From NCBI GenBank assembly GCA_031370485.1, contig JANMQK010000082.1, positions 1 to 9,546 of the forward strand: DNA of 9,546 bases. The letters run 5' to 3'. The position numbers and the translations under genes are program-made. The notes under the pieces are model-generated. The model was not told where the DNA came from, did not search any database, and was given only the letters and a program-made list of their open reading frames with translations. Below are positions 1 through 8,100 of the stretch, in pieces. The stretch comes from JANMQK01 sp031370485 (GTDB taxonomy: Bacteria > Acidobacteriota > Polarisedimenticolia > Gp22-AA2). Numbering within the stretch: the first letter of the stretch is position 1; every line of letters starts with the position of its first letter.

Positions 1-1
1 G

Positions 2-379
2 AAAGCCGAGTCTCCATCAGAGCGAATAGACGCGAGAATCGAGGATCTGGGCGACTGGAGGGGCGAGATGCTCTCCCGGCTCCGCGCCCTGATCAAAGAG
101 GCAGACCCTGAAGCGGCCGAGGAGTGGAAGTGGAGAGGGACTCCAGTCTGGTCGCACAAGGGGCTGATCTGCACCGGCGAGACGTACAAGAATGTCGTGA
201 AGATGACCTTCGCCAAGGGAGCCTCCCTGAAGGACCCTTCAGGCCTCTTCAATTCCAGTCTAGAAGGCAACGTCAGGCGCGCCATCGACTTCCACGAAGG
301 CGACAAGGTGGACGGGGAGGCTCTGAAGGCTCTCATTCGGGCCGCCGTGGCCTTGAACAAGTCTTCAGCCCGCGGCTAG
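2..379 (+). CDS. DUF1801 (YdhG-like) domain protein, 5' end missing
   Basis: This is the 3' part of a gene that begins before the window. The frame is open from base 2, so 125 codons are visible, ending in TAG at 377-379. An internal ATG at 68 would leave 103 residues, but the 22 codons before it read as normal protein (ERIDARIEDLGDWRGEM) and belong to the family's usual N-terminal helix. I therefore treat ATG 68 as internal. The part seen covers most of a small DUF1801 domain: EADPEAAEEWKWRGTPVWSHKG, then ICTGETYKNVVKMTFAKGASLKDPSGLFNSSLEG, then AIDFHEGDKVDGEALKALIRAAV. The family is small, soluble and cytoplasmic, and no reaction is firmly established. No signal peptide or membrane segment is visible. 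It lies about 300 bases from the next gene, which has its own promoter, so it is probably a separate transcript. Family assignment is by motif memory and quite sure; function is unknown. Confidence 0.85.
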   Translation, partial: KAESPSERIDARIEDLGDWRGEMLSRLRALIKEADPEAAEEWKWRGTPVWSHKGLICTGETYKNVVKMTFAKGASLKDPSGLFNSSLEGNVRRAIDFHEGDKVDGEALKALIRAAVALNKSSARG

Positions 380-488
380 TCCGCAGGGTCGACCCGCTCC
401 CTTGCACCGAGATCGGCTCTTCAGAGTTCAGCCGCCGCCCCGACGACCCAGGCGAAAGACTCGCAGTCAACGCCCACTGCAAGGAGCC

Positions 489-534
489 GCCCAACAAGGG
501 CTTGCAGCCGACGGTCGTCTCCCTTGGCGCTTGA
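489..534 (+). repeat. Possible attC-like half site or dispersed repeat fragment
   Basis: GCCCAAC at 489-495 fits the RYYYAAC box that opens integron attC sites. It is followed by AAGGGCTTGCAGCCGACGG. Translated in one frame this gives PPNKGLQPT, a peptide I recall from many spurious hypothetical proteins made by repeated intergenic elements. A complete attC would need a complementary arm ending in GTTRRRY within roughly 50-140 bases. The nearest candidate, GTTGGCG at 604-610, does not fit that consensus, and no good complementary arm is seen. This is at best a decayed or partial element; chance similarity is quite possible. Confidence 0.2.
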
Positions 535-620
535 AAGGCCGGCATCGGTCGGGCGCGCGGGCTCCCGCCGGGGACGCCCGGTATCGTGCCCCGGACGGGC
601 CGCGTTGGCGCGGCACGTGC

Positions 621-629
621 TGCTATAAT
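621..629 (+). promoter_or_regulatory. Extended -10 promoter of menG operon
   Basis: TGCTATAAT combines the TGN extension with a perfect TATAAT hexamer at 624-629. The expected transcription start would be near 636, giving a leader of about 45 bases before the GTG at 681. No good -35 box is found: TTGGCG at 605-610 is only 13 bases away, too close. An extended -10 can work without a strong -35. A perfect TATAAT is a notable AT-rich island here. This supports menG as the first gene of its transcript. Confidence 0.6.
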
Positions 630-680
630 GCCGGCCGGAAGCCTCGCGGAACACGGTTTTCCCAGAGGGATGACGCGCGC

Positions 681-1415
681 GTGTCTGTGGAGACGCCTAC
701 GGCTCTTTCGCCTCAGAACCTCGAGATCCGGGACAACTTCGACGCCATAGCACCGCGCTACGACCTGACCAACCGGGTCATCAGCCTCGGCATCGACCTG
801 CATTGGCGGCGGATGGCGGTGCGCGCGCTCGCGGGCCTTCCGCGCGAGGGCGTCGTCCTCGATCTCGCCTGCGGCACGTGCGACATGGCGCTCGAGTTGC
901 TGCGGCAGCGCCGGGCCGCGCGGGTCGTCGGTGTGGACCTGAGCCGGACGATGCTTGGACTGGCGCGCCGCAAGATGGCGGCGCGTGACGGCGCTCCCGC
1001 TCCCCCGGTTGACCTGGTCAACGCGCCGGCCGAGGCGCTGCCGTTCCGGGACGGCTCGTTCGACGGCGTGACGATCGCCTTCGGCATTCGGAATGTCCCG
1101 GATTTCAGGACCGGGCTCCGGGAGATGCGCCGGGTCCTGCGCCCCGGCGGCCGCGCCTGCGTGCTCGAGTTTTCGGCACCGCCGTCGAGGGCCCTCTGGA
1201 AGATCTACAACTACTATTTCTTCCGTATCCTGCCGCGCATTGGCGGGCTGCTGACCGGGCGGGAGGCGGCCTACCGCTACCTCACCGAGTCGGTGGCGAG
1301 ATTCCCTGACGCGCCGGCCTTCAGCGCTGCCATGCGTGACGCCGGGTTCCGCGGTGTCGAGTGCCGCCGGCTGATCGGGGGCATCGTCTGCATCCACACG
1401 GGCGAAAGACCGTGA
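681..1415 (+). CDS. menG: Demethylmenaquinone methyltransferase (UbiE/MenG family)
   Basis: This SAM-dependent C-methyltransferase performs the last ring methylation of menaquinone (and of ubiquinone in species that make it), in the cytoplasm near the membrane. The 244-residue product has the expected length. It shows the N-terminal FDAIAPRYDLTNRVISLGID (20-39), SAM motif I LDLACGTCD (60-68), acidic D86 ending strand 2 (VVGVD), NAPAEALPFRDGSFDGVTIAFGIRNVPD in the middle (about 114-141), LRPGGR (153-158), and the family signature YNYYFFRILPRIGGLLTG near 176-193, then YRYLTESVARFP. I chose GTG 681 because homology begins just after it and GAGGG at 665-669 sits 11 bases upstream. The frame is open back to 402, but that part is unrelated Arg/Pro-rich sequence. 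Motif I has Cys where Gly is usual (GTG to GTC); this position varies in the family, for example Ala in the Bacillus enzyme. It is the first gene of a probable three-gene operon. The choice between menaquinone and ubiquinone cannot be made from sequence alone. Confidence 0.93.
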   Translation: MSVETPTALSPQNLEIRDNFDAIAPRYDLTNRVISLGIDLHWRRMAVRALAGLPREGVVLDLACGTCDMALELLRQRRAARVVGVDLSRTMLGLARRKMAARDGAPAPPVDLVNAPAEALPFRDGSFDGVTIAFGIRNVPDFRTGLREMRRVLRPGGRACVLEFSAPPSRALWKIYNYYFFRILPRIGGLLTGREAAYRYLTESVARFPDAPAFSAAMRDAGFRGVECRRLIGGIVCIHTGERP

Positions 1416-1428
1416 GGGGGGTCGCGCC

Positions 1429-2613
1429 GTGAAGTCTCTGTTCGCGGATCGGATCGGCGGCATGGCGCAGTCGGACATCCGCCGGATGTCTATCGAGTGC
1501 GCCCGGGTCGAGGGGATCAACCTGGGACAGGGGATCTGCGACCAGCCGATCGAGCCTCTCATCAAGGAGGCCGCGATCCGGGCGATCAAGGAAGACCGCT
1601 CGACCTACACCCGGCTCGACGGCATCGACGAGCTGCGGCGGCGGATCGCGAAGAAGATGCGCGATTACAACCGCGTCCCGTGCGACCCCGACGGGGAGGT
1701 GGTGGTCAATGTCGGCTCGACCGGGTCGTTCGTCACGGCCTGCCTGGCGTTCGTGAACCCCGGGGACGAGGTCATCCTCTTCACCCCGTTCTACGGTTAC
1801 CACCTGCACATCCTGAAACTGTGCGGCGCGGTGCTCAAGTACGTTCCCTTGAAGGCTCCCGACTGGGGCTACGACCGCAAGGCGCTCGAGGCGGCCTTTT
1901 CCCCCCGCACGAAGTTCATCCTGGTGAACACCCCCGTGAACCCCTGCGGCAAGGTTTTCACCCGGGACGAGCTGGGCCACATCGCCTCTCTGTGCGTGAA
2001 GCACGACGCGCTCTGCGTCACGGACGAGATTTACGAGTACATCCTCAATGACGGGCGCGAGCACATCAGTCCCGCGTCGCTTCCCGGGATGGAAGACCGC
2101 ACCATCACGATCAGCGGTTTCTCGAAGACCTACGCCATGACCGGTTGGCGCCTCGGCTACACCGTGGCGCGGCGGCGGCTCGCCGAGACGATGGCGGTGC
2201 TCAACGACCTGATAAACGTCTGCGCCCCCGCGCCGCTGCAGCACGCCGTCGTCGCCGCCTTCGACCTGCCGGAGTCCTATTACGCCCGGATGCGCGCCGA
2301 TTACCAGAAAAAGCGCGACATGATCGTCGAGGCCTGCCGCGACGCCGGCATGACCCCCTACGTCCCGCAGGGCGCCTATTACCTTCTGGCTGACATCGGC
2401 GCCCTGGGGTTCGAGGACGACCAGGACGCGGCCCGGCAGATCCTGGACCGCTGCGGTGTCGCGGTCATCCCGGGAGGCTCGTTCTACCCGGATCCAAAGC
2501 AGGGGCGCACACAGATCCGACTGTGCTATGCGAAGACGATGAAGGACCTCGAGGAGGCCTGCCGCCGGCTCAGGTCTCTGAAGCCCGTCACGACCCGGAG
2601 CCGCACGCCCTGA
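1429..2613 (+). CDS. PLP-dependent class I/II aminotransferase
   Basis: This fold-type I aminotransferase transfers an amino group between an amino acid and a 2-oxo acid using pyridoxal phosphate. Its 394 residues match the family. Visible landmarks are NLGQGICDQP (31-40), the YTRLDGIDELRRRIA segment (60-74), PGDEVILFTPFYGYH (111-125), NTPVNPCGKVF with Asn171, TDEIYEYI with Asp199 and Tyr202, the PLP lysine in SGFSKTYAMTGWRLGY (Lys233), and Arg364 in QIRLCYA for the substrate carboxylate. All key residues are present, so it should be active. The start is GTG 1429, with GAGGGGG (1414-1420) 8 bases upstream overlapping the menG stop; the gap to menG is only 13 bases. The C-terminal tail after about residue 385 is short and basic. 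The permease downstream suggests a role in amino-acid use. Substrate is not readable from motifs; aspartate, aromatic, alanine or methionine-type transaminases are all possible. Confidence 0.92.
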   Translation: MKSLFADRIGGMAQSDIRRMSIECARVEGINLGQGICDQPIEPLIKEAAIRAIKEDRSTYTRLDGIDELRRRIAKKMRDYNRVPCDPDGEVVVNVGSTGSFVTACLAFVNPGDEVILFTPFYGYHLHILKLCGAVLKYVPLKAPDWGYDRKALEAAFSPRTKFILVNTPVNPCGKVFTRDELGHIASLCVKHDALCVTDEIYEYILNDGREHISPASLPGMEDRTITISGFSKTYAMTGWRLGYTVARRRLAETMAVLNDLINVCAPAPLQHAVVAAFDLPESYYARMRADYQKKRDMIVEACRDAGMTPYVPQGAYYLLADIGALGFEDDQDAARQILDRCGVAVIPGGSFYPDPKQGRTQIRLCYAKTMKDLEEACRRLRSLKPVTTRSRTP

Positions 2614-2636
2614 GCGCACGCCCTAAGGAGACCCGG

Positions 2637-4235
2637 ATGGCAAGCCAGATGTTTACGACCAAGCCGCTTCGCATGCTTCTCGACGAGATGGCGGGAGAGC
2701 ACCGACTCAGGCGGGTCCTGGGACCCGTCTCCCTCACCAGCCTCGGGGTGGGCGCCATCATCGGGACCGGGATATTCGTCCTGACCGGCATCGCGGCGCA
2801 CGACAAGACGGGGCCCGCGCTGATGCTGTCGTTCGTCGTCTCCGGGATCGCCTGCATCTTCGCGGCGCTCTGCTACGCCGAGTTCGCCGCGATGGTCCCG
2901 GTCGCCGGGTCGGCCTACACCTATGCCTATGCCACGCTCGGCGAGCTGTTCGCCTGGATCATCGGGTGGGACCTGCTTCTCGAATACGCCGTCGCCTCCT
3001 CGACCGTCGCCCACGGCTGGTCCCACTATTTCCAGGACTTCATCTCGCAAGAGTTTCTCGTCAAGCTCGGCGTGCGCCTGCCGCACGTGCTGAGCAACGC
3101 GCCGTTCGACTTCGATCCCGCCACGGGACACCTGGCGCTAACCGGAACGTGGATCGACCTTCCGGCCATCGTCATCACCCTGATCATCACGGCGGTGCTG
3201 GTCATCGGCATCCGGGAGAGCGCGGGTTTCAACGCCGGCATGGTGATCTTCAAGCTGGCGATCGTGGCGTTCGTGATTGTCGTGGGAGCGTTCTACGTCA
3301 ACCCCGCGAACTGGGTTCCCTTCGCGCCCTACGGCCTGACCGGGCTCTCCTTCTTCGGGAAGACGGTGATGGGCCAGCATGGCATGGCGGGCGAGCCGCT
3401 CGGGATGCTGGCGGGCGCCGCCATTATCTTCTTCGCCAACATCGGCTTCGACTCGGTCTCGACCCACTCGGAGGAGGCGAAAAACCCGCAGCGCGACGTG
3501 CCGATCGGCATCATCGTGTCGCTCGTCCTGTGCACGGTGCTCTACATCGCGGTGGCCGCGGTCATCACGGGAATGGTGCCGTACGACAAGATCAACATCG
3601 ACGCGCCGGTGTCGGACGCCTTCCGCCAGGTCGGCCTCCCGTGGGCGCGCTTCCTGATAGCCCTGGGCGCCATCACCGGGATCACGTCGGTGCTGCTCGT
3701 CATGATGCTCAGCCAGGCGCGGATCCTGCTGGCCATGGCGCGCGACGGCCTGCTGCCCGAGAGCTTCTTCGGGGCGGTCCACGAGAAGTTCCGCACGCCG
3801 CACAAGGCGACCATCCTCACCGGCGCCTTCGTCGCGACGGTGGCGGCGCTCGTGCCGCTGCGGGTGCTGGCGGATCTCGTCAACATCGGGACTCTGCTCG
3901 CCTTCGTGATCGTCTGCGCCGCGGTCCTGATCATGCGGCGGACGAACCCGGACGCCAAGCGCCCCTTCCGCGCCCCGTTCGTGCCGTTCGTCCCGATCAT
4001 GGGCATCCTTCTCTGCATCCTCCTGATGTTCTCCCTGCCCTCGGAGAACTGGCTGCGGCTCGGGATCTGGCTGGCGCTCGGCATGGTGATTTACTTCCTG
4101 TACGGCCGTCGGCACAGTGTCATGGCGAAGCACATGGCCCACGAGATCGCCCGCCACGGCGTCTCGCCCGCCGACAGCCTGGTCACCCACATCGAGAAAC
4201 CACCCGACGACCGCCCCCGGGGCGGGAGCGCGTAG
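2637..4235 (+). CDS. APC-superfamily amino acid permease (CAT/YfnA-like)
   Basis: This is a 532-residue inner-membrane secondary transporter, probably amino acid:H+ symport, closest in style to cationic amino acid transporters and YfnA. After a cytoplasmic leader it begins RRVLGPVSLTSLGVGAIIGTGIFVLTG; the glycine-rich unwound TM1 motif is at about 37-51. Then come AEFAAMVPVAGSAYTYAYATLGELFAWIIGWDLLLEY (81-117) and TM6 FFANIGFDSVSTHSEEAKNPQRDVP (265-289), a CAT-family signature. MLSQARILLAMARDGLLP follows at about 357-374, and NPDAKRPFRAPFVPFVP precedes the last two helices. I count about 12 hydrophobic segments, with a hydrophilic C-tail of about 40 residues. ATG 2637 is chosen because AAGGAG at 2625-2630 lies 6 bases upstream. 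The frame is open further back, but that part overlaps the aminotransferase. The gap to the aminotransferase is 23 bases, suggesting shared transcription. The preference for cationic substrates is inferred from family resemblance only. Confidence 0.92.
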   Translation: MASQMFTTKPLRMLLDEMAGEHRLRRVLGPVSLTSLGVGAIIGTGIFVLTGIAAHDKTGPALMLSFVVSGIACIFAALCYAEFAAMVPVAGSAYTYAYATLGELFAWIIGWDLLLEYAVASSTVAHGWSHYFQDFISQEFLVKLGVRLPHVLSNAPFDFDPATGHLALTGTWIDLPAIVITLIITAVLVIGIRESAGFNAGMVIFKLAIVAFVIVVGAFYVNPANWVPFAPYGLTGLSFFGKTVMGQHGMAGEPLGMLAGAAIIFFANIGFDSVSTHSEEAKNPQRDVPIGIIVSLVLCTVLYIAVAAVITGMVPYDKINIDAPVSDAFRQVGLPWARFLIALGAITGITSVLLVMMLSQARILLAMARDGLLPESFFGAVHEKFRTPHKATILTGAFVATVAALVPLRVLADLVNIGTLLAFVIVCAAVLIMRRTNPDAKRPFRAPFVPFVPIMGILLCILLMFSLPSENWLRLGIWLALGMVIYFLYGRRHSVMAKHMAHEIARHGVSPADSLVTHIEKPPDDRPRGGSA

Positions 4236-4250
4236 CAGCTGCGCCCCTGG

Positions 4251-5029
4251 TCAGGGTTCCGGCGATGCCGGGTCGACGCGCTCGAAATGCGAGTAGAGAG
4301 CGACGTTCCGCTTGTGGATCGACTTGACGAGGATGCGGGCGTCGGTCAGCACCTCGAACCTTCGCGGCAGCCAGACATCCTCCCCGACCGGCTGGCTTTC
4401 CAGCCGCACCTTGAGGCTGTAGACCTTGGCCAGGGAGAAAACCAGCGGGACGGGCCGCACCGTGGCGGCCTCGGCGCGCGCGAGGTGGGAACCCACGGCG
4501 GTGATCCAGAGGCTTCCTGCCATCGCCGCCGTCACCTTTCCCGAGAGGCCCTTCTGCGTCGCCTTCGCCTGCGGGAAGAAATCGACCCGGTGACAGGCCA
4601 CTCCCTCCACACTCTCCTTGCCCGCGTAACGGTAGCCCGAAAGGTGAAGGAGCAGGGCGAGCGTGTAGCCGTCGGGCGCTTCACCTCGCCCGGTGTCGGC
4701 TCCCTGCCATCGATACGCAACAGCGTCTCGTCGAACTGCTCGAATCCGGGAGTCACGAGGGACTCGAGGGTCTCCGTCTCCCACGCCCGATCGGCGTCGT
4801 CCAGGATCTCCCGCGTGGTATCGCGAAGGAAGCGGTAGCGCGCCCAGGCCAGCGTGTCTGCCTTCTGCGCCGCCTTAGCCAGTTCGAGGATGGACTCGAG
4901 ATCGTCCGGGGCATCTCCCGCCACCCCGGCCGATGGAGCAAACGCGGCGAATACGAGCATGAGAGCCCCCGACACGCCCAGCGTCGCGCCCACGGCCGCG
5001 ACGTTGGCCGAGGAGCACGCCGCGGTCAA
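4251..5029 (-). pseudogene. Exported LolA-like domain protein, frameshifted
   Basis: Two overlapping minus-strand frames together make one protein. The first, from TTG 5029, has a signal peptide (hydrophobic 17-31, likely cut after A37), then DDLESILELAKAAQKADTLAWARYRFLRDTTREIL and LLRIDGREPTPGEVK up to K117 (codon 4681-4679). Beyond that it turns into Arg/Ser-rich nonsense. The second frame picks up with APDGYTLALLLHLSGYRYAGKESVEG and runs to TGA at 4251-4253 with GSLWITAVGSHLARAEAATV and VWLPRRFEVL. The joined product is about 259 residues. The pattern (outer-membrane lipoprotein-sorting-like fold with a YRYxGxExVxG...G.LWI core) is that of periplasmic LolA/RseB-like domains. Going from the first to the second frame requires a -1 shift, or a lost segment of length not divisible by 3. 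A 6-bp GC inverted repeat (4673-4678/4687-4692) brackets the junction. The TTG start is weak; GTG 4993, GTG 4975 or ATG 4960 are alternatives. A real mutation or a sequence error are both possible. Confidence 0.72.
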
Positions 5030-5128
5030 GCGATCCGCAGTCGACCGCGCCCTTCCCGGCGGGCGCGGGGCACGGCGCTCCGGTGCGTGATGGCGTCACC
5101 TGATGGATGGTGGTAGTCTTCCCGCGCC
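5030..5128. promoter_or_regulatory. Divergent intergenic region, promoters unresolved
   Basis: These 99 bases separate the starts of the minus-strand LolA-like gene and the plus-strand 1026-residue gene, so both promoters should lie here or just inside the genes. I see no confident -35/-10 pair in either direction. TAGTCT at 5113-5118 is a weak plus-strand -10 candidate. A small inverted repeat GTGA/TCAC (5087-5090/5096-5099) sits in the middle and could be an operator or chance. Confidence 0.35.
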
Positions 5129-8100
5129 GTGGATCACATGCGCCTCCCGCAGTCATCCTCCCGACGGAAAACGCGCTCTCTGGCCTTGCTTATCCTTCTG
5201 TCGCCGATGGCACTCGCCGGACTGGATTCCCCCGGCCCGCTCGCCGCGGAATCGAGCGTCACAGGGGAAGGGGGAATCGGAATGGCGCTGTCGCGCGCCG
5301 CGACCGAAAGTGGAGAAATCCCCGAGGATCTCCGCAGCCCCTCCCCCACGATGCCCGTCTATCTGCTGGTTCCTGTCGGGACGGCGGACCTCGACCAGCC
5401 CGGGCGGCTGGAACCCGTTCTGGATGCTGCGGCCGGCCGGGGGCTCGTGGTCGTGGCGCGCGTACTCGAGGAAACCTGGCCCTCGACCGCCCAGGGGGCC
5501 GATGCTGTCAAGACCTGGGTTGACCGGGTGGGCGCTTTCGCGCGGCGGGCCGGCCCGCGTGTGGCAGCCTACCAGGTGTTCGAGGCGCCGGCAGGAGGAT
5601 TGGCCGCGCGTGACTACGCTTTCCTCCTCAAAAGCGTCGTCGTGCTTCTTCGCTCGGCGCGCCCTGGCGTGGGCGTCCTCCTGGGTGCGCTTCCTCCCGG
5701 TGACACGGCCTGGGCCGAGGCGCTGCTCACGGGCGACCTGCCGCTCTACTTTGACATCCTGGCGGCACGCGATGCGGCCTCGCTTCCGTTCGTCACCGAC
5801 GTCGGCTCCCGGCTGGCGCCGCGGGCCCCGGTCTGGGTCGCCGGCGCGGCGATTGACCCCCGGTCTCCGGCGGCCTCGATCGCCTGGGCGTACCTCGAGG
5901 CGATCGCCGCCGGGGCCAGGAACGTCCTGTTCGCCGCCGTCCAGGAAGCACCCGAGGGCTCGGCGGCGCAGCCCTGGTCCACCGGAGCGCAGCTTGTCCG
6001 CCTGCGTGAACTCTTCCCTCCGGGACTGTCGTCGACCACGGAGGCGGCGCTGCCGTTCGACGCGCCCGAGGGGCCTGCGCGCCGGCTGGCCTTCTTCGAT
6101 CCCGGCCGCCAGGAGGGGGCGCTCGCATACCGTGCCGTGCTCGGCGAGGGTAGGGCCGCTGACGAGGGCGCCGCGGCCGCCCCGCCCACGGACATGATCC
6201 GAATGGCAGTGCGGTCGCCGCTTGAGTACGTGGACCTCATCGATCCGCTCGGCGGGGCCTCACGGCGCATCGCCGTGAACGTTCGCCGCGGAGCGGTACT
6301 CGCCGTGGCTCTGCGCAACGAGTATTACGTCCTGAAGTACCGCTTCATGGCCGCCCCGCCCACGGCGCAGGCGCAGGTCGGCGCCACGACCGAGCTGACG
6401 GCCGAGGAGATCATCGCGCGCGAGCGCGTCACCCAGGCGGCTCAGGACGCCCGGCTCAAGCACTACGAGGCCGACGTCACGATCGCCATCCACTACCGCA
6501 TCACCGGGCTCAACGAGTCGGTCGACGTGGTGACCGAGAACCGGCTCTTCGTTCACGAGGGGGTCAAGGACTACGAGCAGACGGAGATGTTCGTGAATGG
6601 CGCCCGCTGGAGGGGCAAATCGCCCCCCTACCTGCCGTTTCTCCAGCCCGAGAAGGTCAAGGAGCTGCCGCTCGACATTGCGCTCGACGAAGCGTACCGC
6701 TACACGCTCGACGGCCGCGAGCGGGTCGACGGGCACGACTGCTACGTCCTGTCGTTCGAGCCGAAGACGGCCGAGAGGAGCCTGTACCAGGGACGGGTCT
6801 ACATCGACTCGGTTCTATTCAATCGGGTCAAGATGGACGCCGTGCAGAACGGCCTGCAGGACCCTCTGCGATCGAACCAGGTGGTGTTCCATCTCAGCCC
6901 GGTTCCCTCCGACGGGGGGGAGTTCTGGCTCCCCGTCTCGGTGTCGGGGCAGATGATCTTCGAGGTCCTGGGCCAGAACCTGGTGGTCGAGCGCGAGGCG
7001 ACCTACGCAAATTTCATCATCAACCGGGAAGGGTTTCGCGGCCGCGTGGCCGATTCTCACGCATCGGGCCGTCCTCTCTTCCGCGAGACGGACGAGGGCT
7101 ACTACGGCCTCGAGATCCGCGACGGACAGGAGCGTCTCACGACCGCCAGCACACCGCGCAACGTCTTCCTTGTGATGGGCGCCAATGTCGGCTTCGGAGG
7201 GAGCCCCGGCCTTCCCTTCGCCGGCGTCAATTTCTTCGACTTCGACTTCAAGGGGACCGGCACGCAGTTCGACCTCGCGTGGGCCGGACCGTTCGCCGAC
7301 ATCTCCTGGACGATTCCCAACCTGGGCGACCGCCCGATCGAGCGGCGGCCCCTGGCGCTGACGTTTCAGGGGAGCTTCAACGCCCTGTCGCGGCGTGACA
7401 AGATCGCCCGCGAATCGGGGACCAACTCGGGCGAGACGTTGAACACCTACCGCCAGTCGGTGCGCGCCGCGCTGGCGATCCCGATGGGGCATTTCGCGAA
7501 ATGGACGGTGGAAGGGCGCGCTTCCTGGGCCCGGTTTACCCCTGCGAAAGAAACCGCGGACGACTTCGACCTGCCCCAATCGATGATCGAGAGCACCGCG
7601 CTCCTCCGGCTGGAATACGACCGGATCGGGTACATCATGGGCGCGTGGGGCGAGGCCGGGCGGCGCAGCCACTGGGATCCGTGGGGTCTGCCGGGCGCGC
7701 CCTTCAGCACCGACGATGGCACCTTCACCCGCCTGGGGGTCGATCTCACGAAATCGTTCTACTTCGGCGCATTCCGCAAGGTGAGCCTCACCGCGCAGGG
7801 GTTCGACGGGCGGGGTCTCGATCGCTTCTCGCGCTTCGAGTTGGGAGACTTCCGCTCGGCGCGGGTGCATGGGTTCAACGGTTCGGGAATCCATTTCGAT
7901 CGCGGGCTCGTGACGCGCGCCGCCTACAATTTCACCCTGCGCGACACGGTGCGGATCGGCGTCAATCTCGAGCAGGGATGGATCCAGAGTGTGGACGATT
8001 TCGGCGCCGGGTACGAGAGGGTCGCGGGGGCCGACGTGGGGTTCCAGTTCTCCGGACCCTGGAGCACGCTCGCCAACGTGACCGTCAGCCGTGGGATCTC

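Larger units (their letters stand above)
380..680. other. Non-coding spacer before menG
   Basis: About 300 bases separate the DUF1801 gene from menG. Frames stay open across it on both strands, but their translations are rich in Arg and Pro with no recognisable domain, as expected from GC-rich non-coding DNA. Two things stand out. A stretch near 489-534 resembles one arm of an integron attC site or a related dispersed repeat. An extended -10 promoter lies at 621-629. Short GC inverted repeats occur at 568-573/589-594 and 576-580/596-600, but no T-run follows, so I do not call a terminator for the upstream gene. Confidence 0.7.

Noticed and set aside
568..600. Inverted repeats CCGGGG/CCCCGG and GCCCG/CGGGC as a terminator
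   Set aside because: The two pairs interlock rather than nest, loops are 15 bases, and no T-run follows.
402..680. Extended N-terminus of menG from ATG 402
   Set aside because: The extra 93 residues are unrelated to the family and upstream of the promoter at 621-629; GTG 681 has a ribosome site and gives the usual length.
866..892. Cys in SAM motif I of MenG (CGTCD) as a sign of inactivation
   Set aside because: This position varies among active family members and all other motifs are intact.
333..1589. Long minus-strand open frame of 418 codons across menG
   Set aside because: It is the mirror of the menG coding frame in GC-rich DNA, rich in Arg, Ala and Asp without any domain. The plus strand carries an unmistakable methyltransferase.
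1321..2619. Long minus-strand open frame of 432 codons across the aminotransferase
   Set aside because: Antisense shadow; no recognisable motif, while the plus strand has all PLP-enzyme landmarks.
4211..4225. Near-perfect palindrome CCGCCCC-C-GGGGCGG at the end of the permease gene
   Set aside because: It lies within the coding sequence and has no T-run after it. It could help end transcription, but the evidence is too weak to call.
2966..4327. Plus-strand 453-codon and minus-strand 350-codon frames across the permease
   Set aside because: Both are Arg/Gly/His-rich translations without hydrophobic segments, overlapping a clear membrane transporter.
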